The notes beneath the pieces were generated by a model. The model was not told the DNA's origin. It worked only from the letters and a program-made list of their open reading frames with translations, and did no database searches. The position numbers and the translations under genes were made by a program. From Photobacterium piscicola (GTDB lineage: Bacteria; Pseudomonadota; Gammaproteobacteria; Enterobacterales; Vibrionaceae), in NCBI RefSeq assembly GCF_900166965.1, contig NZ_FUZI01000001.1, positions 1,302,001-1,366,000 on the forward strand: a stretch of DNA of 64,000 nt, written 5' to 3'. Positions 27,695 to 37,374 of the stretch are shown here, in pieces (position 1 is the first letter of the stretch; every line of letters starts with the position of its first letter).

Positions 27695-27878
27695 CATCAA
27701 ACATAATGACAAATCATCCCCGCCAGCCATATCCTCAACCTATCACAGAGTATTTAACACGGTCACATATCCATCAATTGGGTACATAAGTCCAGTTACA
27801 ACGCCTTTTGTCCACTGCTAATTTTTTAACGAGCGTAATACACTCTTACTTTATTCGCGCAGTTGACAGGAGTCTCAC

Positions 27879-30341
27879 GTGTCGCATATTTCATTAGATG
27901 GTCAGTGGCTACTCACTTCCCCACAGCATTCACATATTTCTATTCCATGCTCACTGCCTGGCGATGTACATTCAGCGCTCATTCAAGCGGATTTACTGCC
28001 ACAACCTTATTTCGGTTGTAATGAAGAATTAATTCAATGGGTCGGTGAAAGTGAGTGGCAACTAACAACAGACTTCACACTCACAACCGAGCAACTAACT
28101 GCAACCGCCATCGATTTGAATTTATCGTTTGTTGATACCATGGCTATCGTTAGCATTAACGGTACTCAGGTATTAACCTGTAGCAACATGTTCCGTCTTT
28201 ATCAGGTTAATGTTCTGCCCTACCTACAACAGGGTGTAAATCACATCAGTATTGCATTAGCGCGTAATGATAGTGAAGCACAACGACGTGCAGAAAAACT
28301 ACCTTTCCCCGTGCCATGGGCGGTCGGTAATAATCAAATTCCACACATGAATACTCTGCGTAAAACCCAATGTCACGCGGGCTGGGATTGGGGCATTTGT
28401 TTATTATCAACAGGGGTATATAACTCGCTAACACTCACCCCTGTTTATGACACTCGCTTACACCATGTTAGAACCCAACAAGCATGGCTACCCAATGGCG
28501 ATTGTGAAGTCACAGTTAACATTGATTGTGAAATACTGGGGGGAAGTACGGAGCAAGCACTTGATATTAACTTTGATAAGCAAGTACACACTATCGCTAT
28601 AGATAATATAAACAATGGCACTCAAACCGTTACCACCACTATTATCGTAAAAGATCCACAGCGCTGGTGGCCTGCAGGTTATGGCGAGCAACCATTGTAC
28701 CCATTAACGGTTACGCTTAATAATCACACCATCACCAAAAAACTTGGACTACGTGAACTCACATTAGATACACAAACCGATGCTATTGGTAGTGCAATGA
28801 CATTTGTGGTTAATGGCAATGCGATCACCGCCAAAGGTGCTAATTGGATTCCACTTGATGCCCTACCCAGCCGTCAAACTCCTGCACGTTATCGTCAACT
28901 ATTAGAAGATGCAGTTGCCGCTAACATGAATATGATCCGTGTGTGGGGCGGTGGCATGTATGAGCATGATATTTTTTATGAGTTATGCGACGAACTCGGA
29001 TTATTAGTGTGGCAAGATCTGATGTTTGCTTGCGCCTTGTATCCATCAACCCCAGAGTTTTTAGCTGATGTTGAATTAGAAATTGTTGACCAAGTAAAAC
29101 GCCTAGCGGATCACCCTTCACTGGCATTATGGTGTGGTGATAACGAAGTCATTGGCGCAATTGGTTGGTATGACGAATCTAAACACAATCGTGAAAAATA
29201 CGTAGTGAATTACGACCGTTTAAACCGCATGCTGCAACAAGTAGTTGAACAGTACGATCCTAGCCGTCGTTTTTGGGCAAGCTCACCGTGTAATGGCGAA
29301 CTCGATTTTGGCGATGCATGGCATGACGATAACCGTGGCGATATGCATTTCTGGGATGTATGGCATTCAGGTAAATCGTTCGATGCCTACCACAGTGTTA
29401 AACCACGTTTTTGTTCGGAATTTGGTTATCAATCATGGCCATCTTTGCCAACGGTAAAAACCTTCGCCGACAGTGAAGATTGGAATGTCACCTCGCCGAC
29501 ATTTGAACAACACCAAAAGAACGGTCGTGGTAATAGCATTATGACCGAAATGTTTACTCGCTATTTCCGCTTTCCCGTTGGTTTTGCCAACATGTTGTAT
29601 TTAAGCCAAGTACAACAAGCAATCGCCATTAAAACAGCGACTGAGTTTTGGCGCGCCCATAAACAACATTGCCGCGGTATTCTCTATTGGCAACTCAATG
29701 ACTGCTGGCCGGTGAGTTCATGGTCAAGCATTGAATATACAGGGCGTTGGAAACAACTCCATCACCACGCAAAACGTTTCTTTGCCCCTGTGATGGCGAC
29801 ATTTATTCAACAGCCGCAACAACCTCTAACACTGCATGTGGTTAATGATCATCATCAACCAATGCCAATTAGCGGAACAGTGATCAAGGCAGATTGGCAA
29901 GGGAATGTCCTCGCCACATGGCAACTAGACACCCAATTAGCTACTGACAGCAGTGACATTGTATGGCAAACAGAAGACATCTTAACCGCCTCTGAAACTA
30001 AACAGGTGTTTTACCATGTTAGTTTAACGGCCGCTGATGGCAGTGTGACTGAAAATACACATTACCCATGCTTGTTTAAACACGCACAACTGCAAAATCC
30101 AACCATTAACACAGAATGGCATCAAGATAATGAGACTATTTGGCTAGAACTCGACACTGACTGCCCGGCATTATTTGTTGAACCACAACTTGAATGCCAA
30201 GGTCGTTTTAGTGATAGCAGTTTTACTTTATTACCAAGTCATATTACAGGCACGAAGCATCGCCTTTATTATATTGGTGATTGTGATCTTAATACATTAA
30301 AACAGCATTTAACCTTATATCACCTTCGAGGAACCTATTAG
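27879..30341 (+). CDS. Beta-mannosidase, GH2 family
   Basis: An 820-residue glycoside hydrolase family 2 enzyme. The N-terminal sandwich starts SLDGQWLLTSP and includes QCHAGWDWGICLLSTGVY; the TIM-barrel holds the acid/base Glu423 in WCGDNEV and the nucleophile Glu514 in RFCSEFGYQSWPS. RGILYWQLNDCWPVSSWSS is typical of GH2 beta-mannosidases. It releases non-reducing beta-linked mannose, such as the Man-beta-1,4-GlcNAc of N-glycan cores. There is no signal peptide, so it acts in the cytoplasm on imported sugar. The start is GTG 27879 with ACAGGAGT 5 nt upstream. The binding-protein gene follows after 155 bp on the same strand. Confidence 0.92.
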   Translation: MSHISLDGQWLLTSPQHSHISIPCSLPGDVHSALIQADLLPQPYFGCNEELIQWVGESEWQLTTDFTLTTEQLTATAIDLNLSFVDTMAIVSINGTQVLTCSNMFRLYQVNVLPYLQQGVNHISIALARNDSEAQRRAEKLPFPVPWAVGNNQIPHMNTLRKTQCHAGWDWGICLLSTGVYNSLTLTPVYDTRLHHVRTQQAWLPNGDCEVTVNIDCEILGGSTEQALDINFDKQVHTIAIDNINNGTQTVTTTIIVKDPQRWWPAGYGEQPLYPLTVTLNNHTITKKLGLRELTLDTQTDAIGSAMTFVVNGNAITAKGANWIPLDALPSRQTPARYRQLLEDAVAANMNMIRVWGGGMYEHDIFYELCDELGLLVWQDLMFACALYPSTPEFLADVELEIVDQVKRLADHPSLALWCGDNEVIGAIGWYDESKHNREKYVVNYDRLNRMLQQVVEQYDPSRRFWASSPCNGELDFGDAWHDDNRGDMHFWDVWHSGKSFDAYHSVKPRFCSEFGYQSWPSLPTVKTFADSEDWNVTSPTFEQHQKNGRGNSIMTEMFTRYFRFPVGFANMLYLSQVQQAIAIKTATEFWRAHKQHCRGILYWQLNDCWPVSSWSSIEYTGRWKQLHHHAKRFFAPVMATFIQQPQQPLTLHVVNDHHQPMPISGTVIKADWQGNVLATWQLDTQLATDSSDIVWQTEDILTASETKQVFYHVSLTAADGSVTENTHYPCLFKHAQLQNPTINTEWHQDNETIWLELDTDCPALFVEPQLECQGRFSDSSFTLLPSHITGTKHRLYYIGDCDLNTLKQHLTLYHLRGTY

Positions 30342-30496
30342 TTTATAAAGCTTCCACAATAATATAAATAACAGCAACAGATACGCATATTTTTATATGT
30401 GTATCTTGTTACGACTGCTATTTATTAATAAATACTATCTATTTTCATCATGTTTATACGGAATTTATCTTCTCATATTTATAATAAGGAATTTTC

Positions 30497-32161
30497 ATGA
30501 TCAGAAATAAAACCCATACTTTAGCGCTAATAACACTAGCAACATTGTGCGCTCCAAGTTCTTTTGCCGCTGAAAAAAATCAATTAACGATTGTGGCTGA
30601 TTTTTATCCCACCATGATCCGTAACTTTAATCCGTACTTAGCGACAAATTTACGTACCACAACCGATTTTATTTATGAGCCTTTAGTTGTTTTTAACCAA
30701 ATGCACGGCAATAAACCGGTAATGCGGTTAGCGAAAAACTACTATATGTCTGACGATTTGATGCAAGTCACATTTGAAATTCGCGACGGCGTAAAATGGT
30801 CAGATGGAACGCCATTTACCGCTGATGATGTAGTGTATTCATTCCAACTTATTCATGATAAACCTGAGCTTGATCCGAAAAGCATGGATCGCTGGATAAA
30901 AAGCATCCATCAGCAAGATAACAAGGTTATTTTTGAATTAACTGAAGCCAATTCTAATCTGCCATTTGAAATTGCTTCGATCCCTATTGTGCCAAAACAC
31001 ATTTGGAAAGACATTGAAAAACCTGAATTATTTACTAATGAAAACCCAGTAGGTTCAGGCCCATTTACTGAAATCGATACCTTTACACCACAGCTTTATG
31101 TGCAATGCCGTAACCCTAATTATTGGGATAACGATAACCTAGAAGTCGATTGTTTACGCGTACCGCAAATTGCCAATAACGATCAGCTATTAAATAAAAT
31201 CATTAAGTCAGAACTTGACTGGACCAGTGCCTTTATTCCTGATGTTGATGCACTGTATGCCGCTCGAAATCCAAACCATAAATACTGGTATCCTGCAGCA
31301 AGTACCCAAGCTTTTATGATGAATTTTAAAACGCCGCACCCAGGTAATAATGAAGCGATCAATAACCTTGATTTCCGTCGCGCGTTATCAATGGCTATTG
31401 ATCGTCAAAAAATCATTGATGTCGCTTTTTATGGCAACGGCATCGTTAATGACTACGCATCAGGCTTAGGTAAAGGCTTAGAATTCTGGGCTGATAAAGA
31501 TATTTACAACCAATACAAGGGCTTTAACACTTACAACATTGATAACGCCAAAGCATTATTAGCAAAAGCAGGCTTTAAAGATATTGATGGTGACGGTTAT
31601 GTAGAAACGCCTACAGGTAAAAAGATAGAAATTGCAATTCAATCTCCAACCGGCTGGACTGATTTCAACAACACCGTTCAACTTGGGGTTGAGCAGTTAC
31701 AAATGGCAGGCGTTGATGTCAAAGCCAAAACCTCTGATTTTGCGGTCTATAACCAAGCCATGACCAATGGTACTTATGATATGGCTTACACTAACTATTT
31801 TAACGGTGCCGACCCTTACCGTTACTGGAACAGCGCCTATCATTCTCGTTATCAAGAAGGTGCGAGCATGCCACGTTTTGCAATGCACTTCTTTAAAAAT
31901 GCTGATTTAGACCAGTTACTGGATAATTTCTACAAAACTGCGAATCAGGATGAGCAAATGGTTATCGCCCATAAGATTCAAAAAATTATTGCCGAAAACC
32001 AAATCACGATTCCAGTCATGTCTGGCGTTGATGTGTACCAATTTAATGAAAGTCGTTATACCGGTTGGTGGAGCACAGACAACCCTAAAGGTCGTCCTTT
32101 AGCATGGGCGGGCGTTCCTGAGCGTTTATTACACGTATTAGATTTAAAACCAAAAGCGTAA
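30497..32161 (+). CDS. ABC transporter substrate-binding protein, chitin-oligosaccharide-binding-protein-like
   Basis: A 554-residue periplasmic binding protein of family 5 (SBP_bac_5) with a signal peptide (KTHTLALITLATLCAPSSFA, cleavage near residue 24). It closely follows the Vibrio (GlcNAc)n-binding protein CBP as I recall it: NFNPYLATNLRTTTDFIYEPLVVFNQMHG, ENPVGSGPFTEIDTFTPQLYVQCRNPNYWD, FNGADPYRYWNSAYHS, NPKGRPLAWAGVPERLLHVLDLKP. CBP binds chitobiose-type oligosaccharides although the fold is that of peptide-binding proteins. With beta-mannosidase before it and glycosylasparaginase after it, chitobiose-core glycan or glycopeptide is a likely ligand. Two hairpins follow, before the permease genes. 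Confidence 0.88.
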   Translation: MIRNKTHTLALITLATLCAPSSFAAEKNQLTIVADFYPTMIRNFNPYLATNLRTTTDFIYEPLVVFNQMHGNKPVMRLAKNYYMSDDLMQVTFEIRDGVKWSDGTPFTADDVVYSFQLIHDKPELDPKSMDRWIKSIHQQDNKVIFELTEANSNLPFEIASIPIVPKHIWKDIEKPELFTNENPVGSGPFTEIDTFTPQLYVQCRNPNYWDNDNLEVDCLRVPQIANNDQLLNKIIKSELDWTSAFIPDVDALYAARNPNHKYWYPAASTQAFMMNFKTPHPGNNEAINNLDFRRALSMAIDRQKIIDVAFYGNGIVNDYASGLGKGLEFWADKDIYNQYKGFNTYNIDNAKALLAKAGFKDIDGDGYVETPTGKKIEIAIQSPTGWTDFNNTVQLGVEQLQMAGVDVKAKTSDFAVYNQAMTNGTYDMAYTNYFNGADPYRYWNSAYHSRYQEGASMPRFAMHFFKNADLDQLLDNFYKTANQDEQMVIAHKIQKIIAENQITIPVMSGVDVYQFNESRYTGWWSTDNPKGRPLAWAGVPERLLHVLDLKPKA

Positions 32162-32169
32162 TACCAACC

Positions 32170-32252
32170 ATACCGTTATCTTTTGATAACGGTATTTATT
32201 TCGCTGTGATATCAGCCCAAATATATAAAGCTACCGTTATTTATTTAACGGT
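32170..32252 (+). terminator. Twin intercistronic hairpins after the binding-protein gene
   Basis: Stem ATACCGTTATC / GATAACGGTAT with a TTTT loop (32170-32195), then a related ACCGTTA / TAACGGT stem (32233-32252). U-tracts are poor, so they probably act as mRNA stabilisers or partial terminators, letting the binding protein be made in excess of the permeases. Confidence 0.6.
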
Positions 32253-32307
32253 CGCTTTCAATATTTAGTGCTTATTAAATCAAATATCTTTATTAGGAAT
32301 AAATACG

Positions 32308-33294
32308 ATGGGCTTTTTCTTTCGTCGATTATCATTTTATTTTGTCGCGTTATTATTTGCAGCCACATTAAACTTTATATTGCCTCGCGCCATGCCTGGT
32401 GATCCCGTTACGATGATGTTTGCTAATGCTACTTCACACGTTAGCCCTGAACGTATTGAAGCCATGAAAAAACTGCTTGGCTTTGTTGATGGCCCTTTAT
32501 ATGAACAATACTTTTCTTATCTTGCCAATATATTTACCGGACAATGGGGAACCTCCATTAAGTTTTATCCATTATCGGTTAATGATCTGCTTGGTAGTGC
32601 CATTGGTTGGTCATTATTTCTAACCGGAACTGCGGTTGTTTTATCGTTTTGTATTGGCTCAGTAATGGGTATTTTTGCCGCTTGGCGTCGTGGCAGCTAT
32701 TACGATACATTTATTTCGCCAAGTACGCTGGTGGTGCAATCTATCCCGTCAGTGGTTATTGCGATGCTGGTGATGTTCACCTTTGCCATTGGCTTAGAAT
32801 GGTTCCCGATTGGCAATGCTTACACCTCTGGCACTACGCCTGATTGGTCAAGCTGGGCATTTTATAAAGATGTCATGTATCACGCTGCCCTGCCGTTGTT
32901 ATGTGCCACTGTCAGCCAAATTGGTGGCTTTTTAATTAGCATGCGTAACAACATGATTAACTTGCTTAATGAAGACTTTATCACCATGGCAAAAGCCAAA
33001 GGATTAAGCGAACATCGCGTGATTTTTAACTATGCCGCTCGTAATGCCATGCTGCCAAGCGTGACCGCACTATCAATGGCCTTAGGTACTGCAATCAGTG
33101 GCCAGTTAATTGTGGAAATGATCTTTAACTACCCCGGTCTTGGGACGGTGTTATTAAACGCTATTCACGCCCGTGATTACCAAGTGCTTCAAGGGCAATT
33201 ATTACTGATGACCTTATTTATGTTGTTCTTTAACTTTATGGCCGATCTATTAATTGTGCTGTTAGACCCACGTCTACGTAAGGGAGATCGATAA
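32308..33294 (+). CDS. ABC transporter permease, DppB-like
   Basis: A 328-residue inner-membrane permease of the dipeptide/oligosaccharide type: the N-terminal FFFRRLSFYFVALLFAATLNFILPRAMPGDP motif, about six membrane segments, and the cytoplasmic ATPase-coupling loop around DFITMAKAKGLSEHRVIFNYAARNAMLPSVTAL. AGGA lies 11 nt before the ATG. It pairs with the next gene, whose start is one base beyond this stop. It serves the upstream CBP-like binding protein. Confidence 0.9.
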   Translation: MGFFFRRLSFYFVALLFAATLNFILPRAMPGDPVTMMFANATSHVSPERIEAMKKLLGFVDGPLYEQYFSYLANIFTGQWGTSIKFYPLSVNDLLGSAIGWSLFLTGTAVVLSFCIGSVMGIFAAWRRGSYYDTFISPSTLVVQSIPSVVIAMLVMFTFAIGLEWFPIGNAYTSGTTPDWSSWAFYKDVMYHAALPLLCATVSQIGGFLISMRNNMINLLNEDFITMAKAKGLSEHRVIFNYAARNAMLPSVTALSMALGTAISGQLIVEMIFNYPGLGTVLLNAIHARDYQVLQGQLLLMTLFMLFFNFMADLLIVLLDPRLRKGDR

Positions 33295-33295
33295 C

Positions 33296-34318
33296 ATGAA
33301 AGGTATTATTCAATTATTAATTCGTAACCCTAAGTCATTAACTGGACTCTGTATTTTAGTGGTATTTGTATTAGCGGCTCTGTTTGCGCCAATGATCACT
33401 AACCATGCACCAGATAGAGGAACAGGCAACCCTCATGAATACCCAGCTTTTGTAGTAAAAGCCGCGCAGAATAATCCTGATGGTTGGATAGCGAAAAACT
33501 TAGCCACCAATAAACGTACCTTATTAATGTCAAAAAAAGCTGATCATATTTTAGGGACTACCCGCATGGGGCGTGATGTGTGGTCGCAATTAATTTATGG
33601 CGCACGTACTTCACTGGCCGTTGGTTTAGGCGCAGGTATTTTAGTGTGTTTTCTGGCAACCTTAATCGGTGTTTCAGCTGGATATTTTGGCGGTAAAGTT
33701 GATGAAATTTTAACGGCTGCCATGAATATCATGTTGGTGATTCCACAATTACCGTTGCTATTTATTATTGCTGCGTTTATTGGTCAGGCTGGGCCATTTA
33801 CGATAGCGATTGTGATCGCCATTACTTCATGGGCATGGGGTGCGCGAGTGGTGCGCTCTCAAACGCTATCTTTACGTGAAAAAGAATTTATTCGTGCCGC
33901 AGAAGTATTAGGTGAATCACCGTGGCGCATTATTGCCGTTGAAATTCTGCCTAACTTAATGTCGATTGTTGGTGCTAGTTTTATAGGCTGTGTATTGCTC
34001 GCGATCATGACTGAAGCCAGCTTATCGTTCCTTGGTCTTGGTGATCCAAATGCCATCAGTTGGGGTGTGATGCTATATAACGTCCAAACTTCATCGTCGA
34101 TGCTGATTGGCGCATGGTGGGAAATACTTGCACCATGTATGGCGCTTATTTTTATTGCTATCGGTTTATCGTTATTAAACTTTGCCGTCGATGAAATTGC
34201 CAACCCTCAGTTACGTTCTCACAAAGGCATGCGTCGTTGGCAACAGCGCAGTGATGCAACCCTTATCGATACTCAAACCGAAATGCCTCACCCTATCGCT
34301 GATGGTGGAATCAAATAA
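33296..34318 (+). CDS. ABC transporter permease, DppC-like
   Basis: A 340-residue permease with the DppC-type layout: one N-terminal segment, a periplasmic stretch, then the core ILGTTRMGRDVWSQLIYGARTSLAVGLGAG and the coupling loop KEFIRAAEVLGESPWRIIAVEILPNLM. The start follows the DppB-like stop directly, with AAGGGAGAT as ribosome site; its own stop overlaps the aminopeptidase start (TAATG). Canonical operons continue with two ATPase genes (DppD/DppF). Here they are absent and catabolic enzymes follow, so ATPases must be borrowed from another locus. Confidence 0.9.
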   Translation: MKGIIQLLIRNPKSLTGLCILVVFVLAALFAPMITNHAPDRGTGNPHEYPAFVVKAAQNNPDGWIAKNLATNKRTLLMSKKADHILGTTRMGRDVWSQLIYGARTSLAVGLGAGILVCFLATLIGVSAGYFGGKVDEILTAAMNIMLVIPQLPLLFIIAAFIGQAGPFTIAIVIAITSWAWGARVVRSQTLSLREKEFIRAAEVLGESPWRIIAVEILPNLMSIVGASFIGCVLLAIMTEASLSFLGLGDPNAISWGVMLYNVQTSSSMLIGAWWEILAPCMALIFIAIGLSLLNFAVDEIANPQLRSHKGMRRWQQRSDATLIDTQTEMPHPIADGGIK

Positions 34319-35715
34319 TGAAGAGTAACCTATTAACTTTAACTTTTAGTCGTGAGCATCAATGCGATCAATTAACGCGAACGCTTCATCTGACCTTGAG
34401 TAAACATTCAACATTAACCGTTAACCAAGATGTGAATGATTTTAATGCTGAGATCAGTAAGCGCGTTATTGATGTTGCCGATATTCAAGATGTTGGCTAT
34501 TTAATCGCGACTACATTTATGCAAGCAACCACGCTTCAATTGTGCATAGATGCCGATATTGCCACTCGTTTTGAACGTCAGCAATGGCTGAAATGGCTCT
34601 CTTTTGGTTTAGCGTTATCAAATTATCATTATCGCCACAGTAACAGCCCATTGTTAACCCCAATACTGGCAGATTTCACCTTATTGAATGCTGATGCTAG
34701 TGATAACACAGCCTTTGAAAATGGTAAAATTCTTGCTCACAGCCAATTGATTGCACGCGAGTTAACCAATAAACCGGGCAATATTCTGTATCCACAATCC
34801 TTTGTCGAAGCTGTAGAAGCATTAGCGATTAACAATATTGAGTTATCTTATCTCAATGATGCAATGATGCTTGAACAAGGCTTTGGTGGCTTAATGAGTA
34901 TCGCTCAAGGCAGTGATCGCGAAGCACGTTTATTGTGCCTCGACTATCATCCTCAAGATCCCAAATTTACCATAGCTTTAGTCGGTAAAGGCGTCACCTT
35001 TGATTCCGGTGGTATCAGCATTAAACAACCGCGGTATATGAGCACCATGAAAGTTGATATGGGCGGTGCAGCGGCGGTTGTTGGTGCACTTAATGCTATT
35101 GCACAACTGCAATTACCTATTCGAGTGATTGGCTTATGTGGCTTGGTTGAAAACATGCCGTCAGGTAAAGCCATTAAACCCGGTGATGTGGTAACGATGC
35201 TCAATAAAACCAATGTTGAAATCATCACCACCGATGCCGAAGGGCGAATGGTGCTAGCGGATGTATTGCACTATGCTCAGCAGCACTACCAACCTGATTA
35301 TTTAGTCGATATTGCAACCTTAACAGGCGGTACTGGTATTGCACTTGGTAAAGCCTATGCCTCATTGATGGGTAATGATAATAATTTAATTACGCGTGCT
35401 CAAACAGCAGGTCAAGCATGCTCTGAACCGTTATGGCCAATGCCTACCGGAGGTATGTTCACCACCGCACTTGAAAGTGACTTTGCTGATCTGCGCCACG
35501 GTAGCGAAGAGCCTGACGGTAGCCCATGTGTTGCCGCTACCTTTTTAGAACACTTTATTCAACCTGATCAAAAATGGATCCATATTGATTCAGCCGCAAT
35601 GTCACTGGGTATGAATCACCGTAAAATTTACCCGAAAGCCACAACGGGCTACGGCACTTTATTATTAACCGAGCTTTGCCAACAATTGATCTTGCAAGAT
35701 CGGTTGCACCAATAA
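34318..35715 (+). CDS. Leucyl aminopeptidase family protein (M17)
   Basis: A 465-residue M17 metallo-aminopeptidase. The catalytic half holds VGKGVTFDSGGISIKQ (metal-binding Lys and Asp), MKVDMGGAAAVVGA and TTDAEGRMVLADVL, the family signature NTDAEGRL in slightly altered form, followed by DIATLTGG. These enzymes remove N-terminal residues from peptides using two zinc or manganese ions. It has no signal peptide. It is translationally coupled to the permease before it and 14 bp before the glycosylasparaginase gene, which suggests that it trims the peptide part of imported glycopeptides. Confidence 0.9.
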   Translation: MKSNLLTLTFSREHQCDQLTRTLHLTLSKHSTLTVNQDVNDFNAEISKRVIDVADIQDVGYLIATTFMQATTLQLCIDADIATRFERQQWLKWLSFGLALSNYHYRHSNSPLLTPILADFTLLNADASDNTAFENGKILAHSQLIARELTNKPGNILYPQSFVEAVEALAINNIELSYLNDAMMLEQGFGGLMSIAQGSDREARLLCLDYHPQDPKFTIALVGKGVTFDSGGISIKQPRYMSTMKVDMGGAAAVVGALNAIAQLQLPIRVIGLCGLVENMPSGKAIKPGDVVTMLNKTNVEIITTDAEGRMVLADVLHYAQQHYQPDYLVDIATLTGGTGIALGKAYASLMGNDNNLITRAQTAGQACSEPLWPMPTGGMFTTALESDFADLRHGSEEPDGSPCVAATFLEHFIQPDQKWIHIDSAAMSLGMNHRKIYPKATTGYGTLLLTELCQQLILQDRLHQ

Positions 35716-35729
35716 CAAGGACGTTGAAC

Positions 35730-36656
35730 ATGATCTTATTAGCAAACTCAGAAGCCTACCCAGGCATTGAAGCATCAGCACGTCGCCTGCAAGCAGGTGA
35801 AGAAGGCTTACGGGCTTTAGTTGAAGGCATTAAGCTGGTGGAATTAGATCCACGGGTGCGTACCGTGGGCTATGGCGGCTGGCCTAACGTATTAGGCGAA
35901 ATGGAATTAGATGCATCGGTAATGGACGGTGACAGTTTACGCACTGGCGCTGTTGGTGCATTAAAAGGTTACATCCATCCAATAGAAGTCGCCTATAAGG
36001 TGATGACCGATCTCAACCATGAAATTTTAGTTGGTGAAGGTGCGGCTATTTTTGCCAATGAAATTAATGCGGTTGCTGGTAACAATCTTATCGAAGATTC
36101 AAAGCAAGTGTGGTGGGAAAAGCTAGAGCAAGCCATGACACCTGAGCAACAAGCGGCATTTCCTAATGTGCCTCTTGCGCCATTATCAAATAATGCCACC
36201 GATCCTGAACGTGTACGTGACACTACCGTCTTTTTAAGCAGTGATATTAATAACAAAATTACCGCCGCCACATCAACATCAGGTTGGGCATGGAAATACC
36301 CCGGTCGGTTAGGTGATAGCCCAATTATTGGTGCTGGCTCTTATGCCGACAGTCGTTACGGGGCTTGTGCGTGTACCCATACAGGGGAAATGAGTATTCG
36401 TTGTGCAACTGCGCATGCGGTAGTGCTGTATATGAAAATGGGCATGAAACTTGATGATGCCGTCTATGAAGCTATTCAAGATCTTGATTATTTAAAAGAT
36501 GGCTATACTGAAGGCGTCACTATTCATGCAATTGATTGCCATGGTAATCACAAAGTGGTGAGCTTAAATTGTCCGGGCAATATTACTTACTGGTTGTGGC
36601 AAACAGGCATGGATAAGCCAGAAGAGCGCCAAGCTGAAGTGATCATGACTAAGTAA
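35730..36656 (+). CDS. Glycosylasparaginase (N4-(beta-N-acetylglucosaminyl)-L-asparaginase), cytosolic
   Basis: A 308-residue Ntn-hydrolase of the asparaginase-2 family. It matches aspartylglucosaminidase features as I recall them: VRDTTVFLSS with predicted self-cleavage between D164 and T165 (Thr nucleophile), TSTSG 181-185, GRLGDSP 192-198, GAGSYADSRYG. The lysosomal enzyme splits GlcNAc-Asn into GlcNAc-amine and aspartate. No signal peptide is present, so its substrate must be imported; some bacterial relatives are periplasmic. The first HD of HDT is RD here. The ATG at 35730 has AAGGA 8 nt upstream; a longer in-frame start at 35676 lies inside the aminopeptidase gene. It is the last gene of the operon. 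Confidence 0.9.
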   Translation: MILLANSEAYPGIEASARRLQAGEEGLRALVEGIKLVELDPRVRTVGYGGWPNVLGEMELDASVMDGDSLRTGAVGALKGYIHPIEVAYKVMTDLNHEILVGEGAAIFANEINAVAGNNLIEDSKQVWWEKLEQAMTPEQQAAFPNVPLAPLSNNATDPERVRDTTVFLSSDINNKITAATSTSGWAWKYPGRLGDSPIIGAGSYADSRYGACACTHTGEMSIRCATAHAVVLYMKMGMKLDDAVYEAIQDLDYLKDGYTEGVTIHAIDCHGNHKVVSLNCPGNITYWLWQTGMDKPEERQAEVIMTK

Positions 36657-36695
36657 TTATTCTCATCGAAAAGAGAATACAGTGACACTAAGATC

Positions 36696-36734
36696 AACAA
36701 CACCCTGCTAAGATCATACTTACAGGGTGTTGTT
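36696..36734 (+). terminator. Terminator of the glycopeptide operon
   Basis: 12-bp stem AACAACACCCTG / CAGGGTGTTGTT with a 15-nt loop, ending in a short T-containing tail, 40 bp after the stop. Confidence 0.65.
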
Positions 36735-36754
36735 ATATAGCAACGGTCATTTCA

Positions 36755-37033
36755 TTATTTACATTTATTAAGTACAAATCCCCACAGCTTTTGCCATATC
36801 ATATCGAGTTGATTATAAGGTACATAATCATAACGAAAGGCTTTGCTATCATCTTCTGCAATACTTTTTACATACTGCTTATTATCGGTAGTGACAATTT
36901 TCGTAAAACCACGCGTATAAGGCGACACTTCACGTTCAAGAAAACGTAAAGCTTGGCGAGGATCCGTCGTCACTTTTATAATATCAGGATGATGAGATAA
37001 GCCATGAGTGATCTTTAACTTAAACCTTGTCAT
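36755..37033 (-). CDS. Hypothetical 92-residue protein
   Basis: A small basic soluble protein (MTRFKLKITHGLSHHPDIIKV ...) that I do not recognise. The start is set at ATG 37033, which has AAGGA upstream with 8-nt spacing; the open frame extends further upstream without a better site. It lies alone between the glycosylasparaginase operon and the T6SS terminator. Confidence 0.6.
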   Translation of the reverse strand: MTRFKLKITHGLSHHPDIIKVTTDPRQALRFLEREVSPYTRGFTKIVTTDNKQYVKSIAEDDSKAFRYDYVPYNQLDMIWQKLWGFVLNKCK

Positions 37034-37321
37034 TGTTGCCGTCCTTGAAACGATTGAGATACTCAACAACCGTGAAAATGGAAATATAAAAAAGAAATTC
37101 AAATAAAATATACTCGCTCTTGTTTCTTTTAAATATCAGCAATATGTTTCAATTTGTATGAAAGATAGGAAGTTGTAACAAAGGCTATCATTAAATAATA
37201 AACAACGAAGTATTATTAAAAATGAGGCAATCATAGCGGGTTTAATCTGGCAACTGACTAATCCTGAATTCAAATGGAAACACTTTTCCCTTAAGATCAT
37301 TCTCCATATCTGTGCCAATAA

Positions 37322-37359
37322 AACAAACCCCGCCCCCAATAAAGGGCGCGGGGTTTGTT
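37322..37359 (-). terminator. Terminator of the T6SS auxiliary operon
   Basis: 12-bp stem AACAAACCCCGC / GCGGGGTTTGTT, extended inwards by further G/C pairs, followed in minus-strand sense by TTTATTGG. It lies 16 bp after the stop of the immunity-like gene. Confidence 0.85.
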
Positions 37360-37374
37360 ATTCTTAAAGGTAAG

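Noticed and set aside
27700..27878. CRP-cAMP site before beta-mannosidase
   Set aside because: Only one half-site (TCACA near 27773) is present; the opposite half matches two of five bases.
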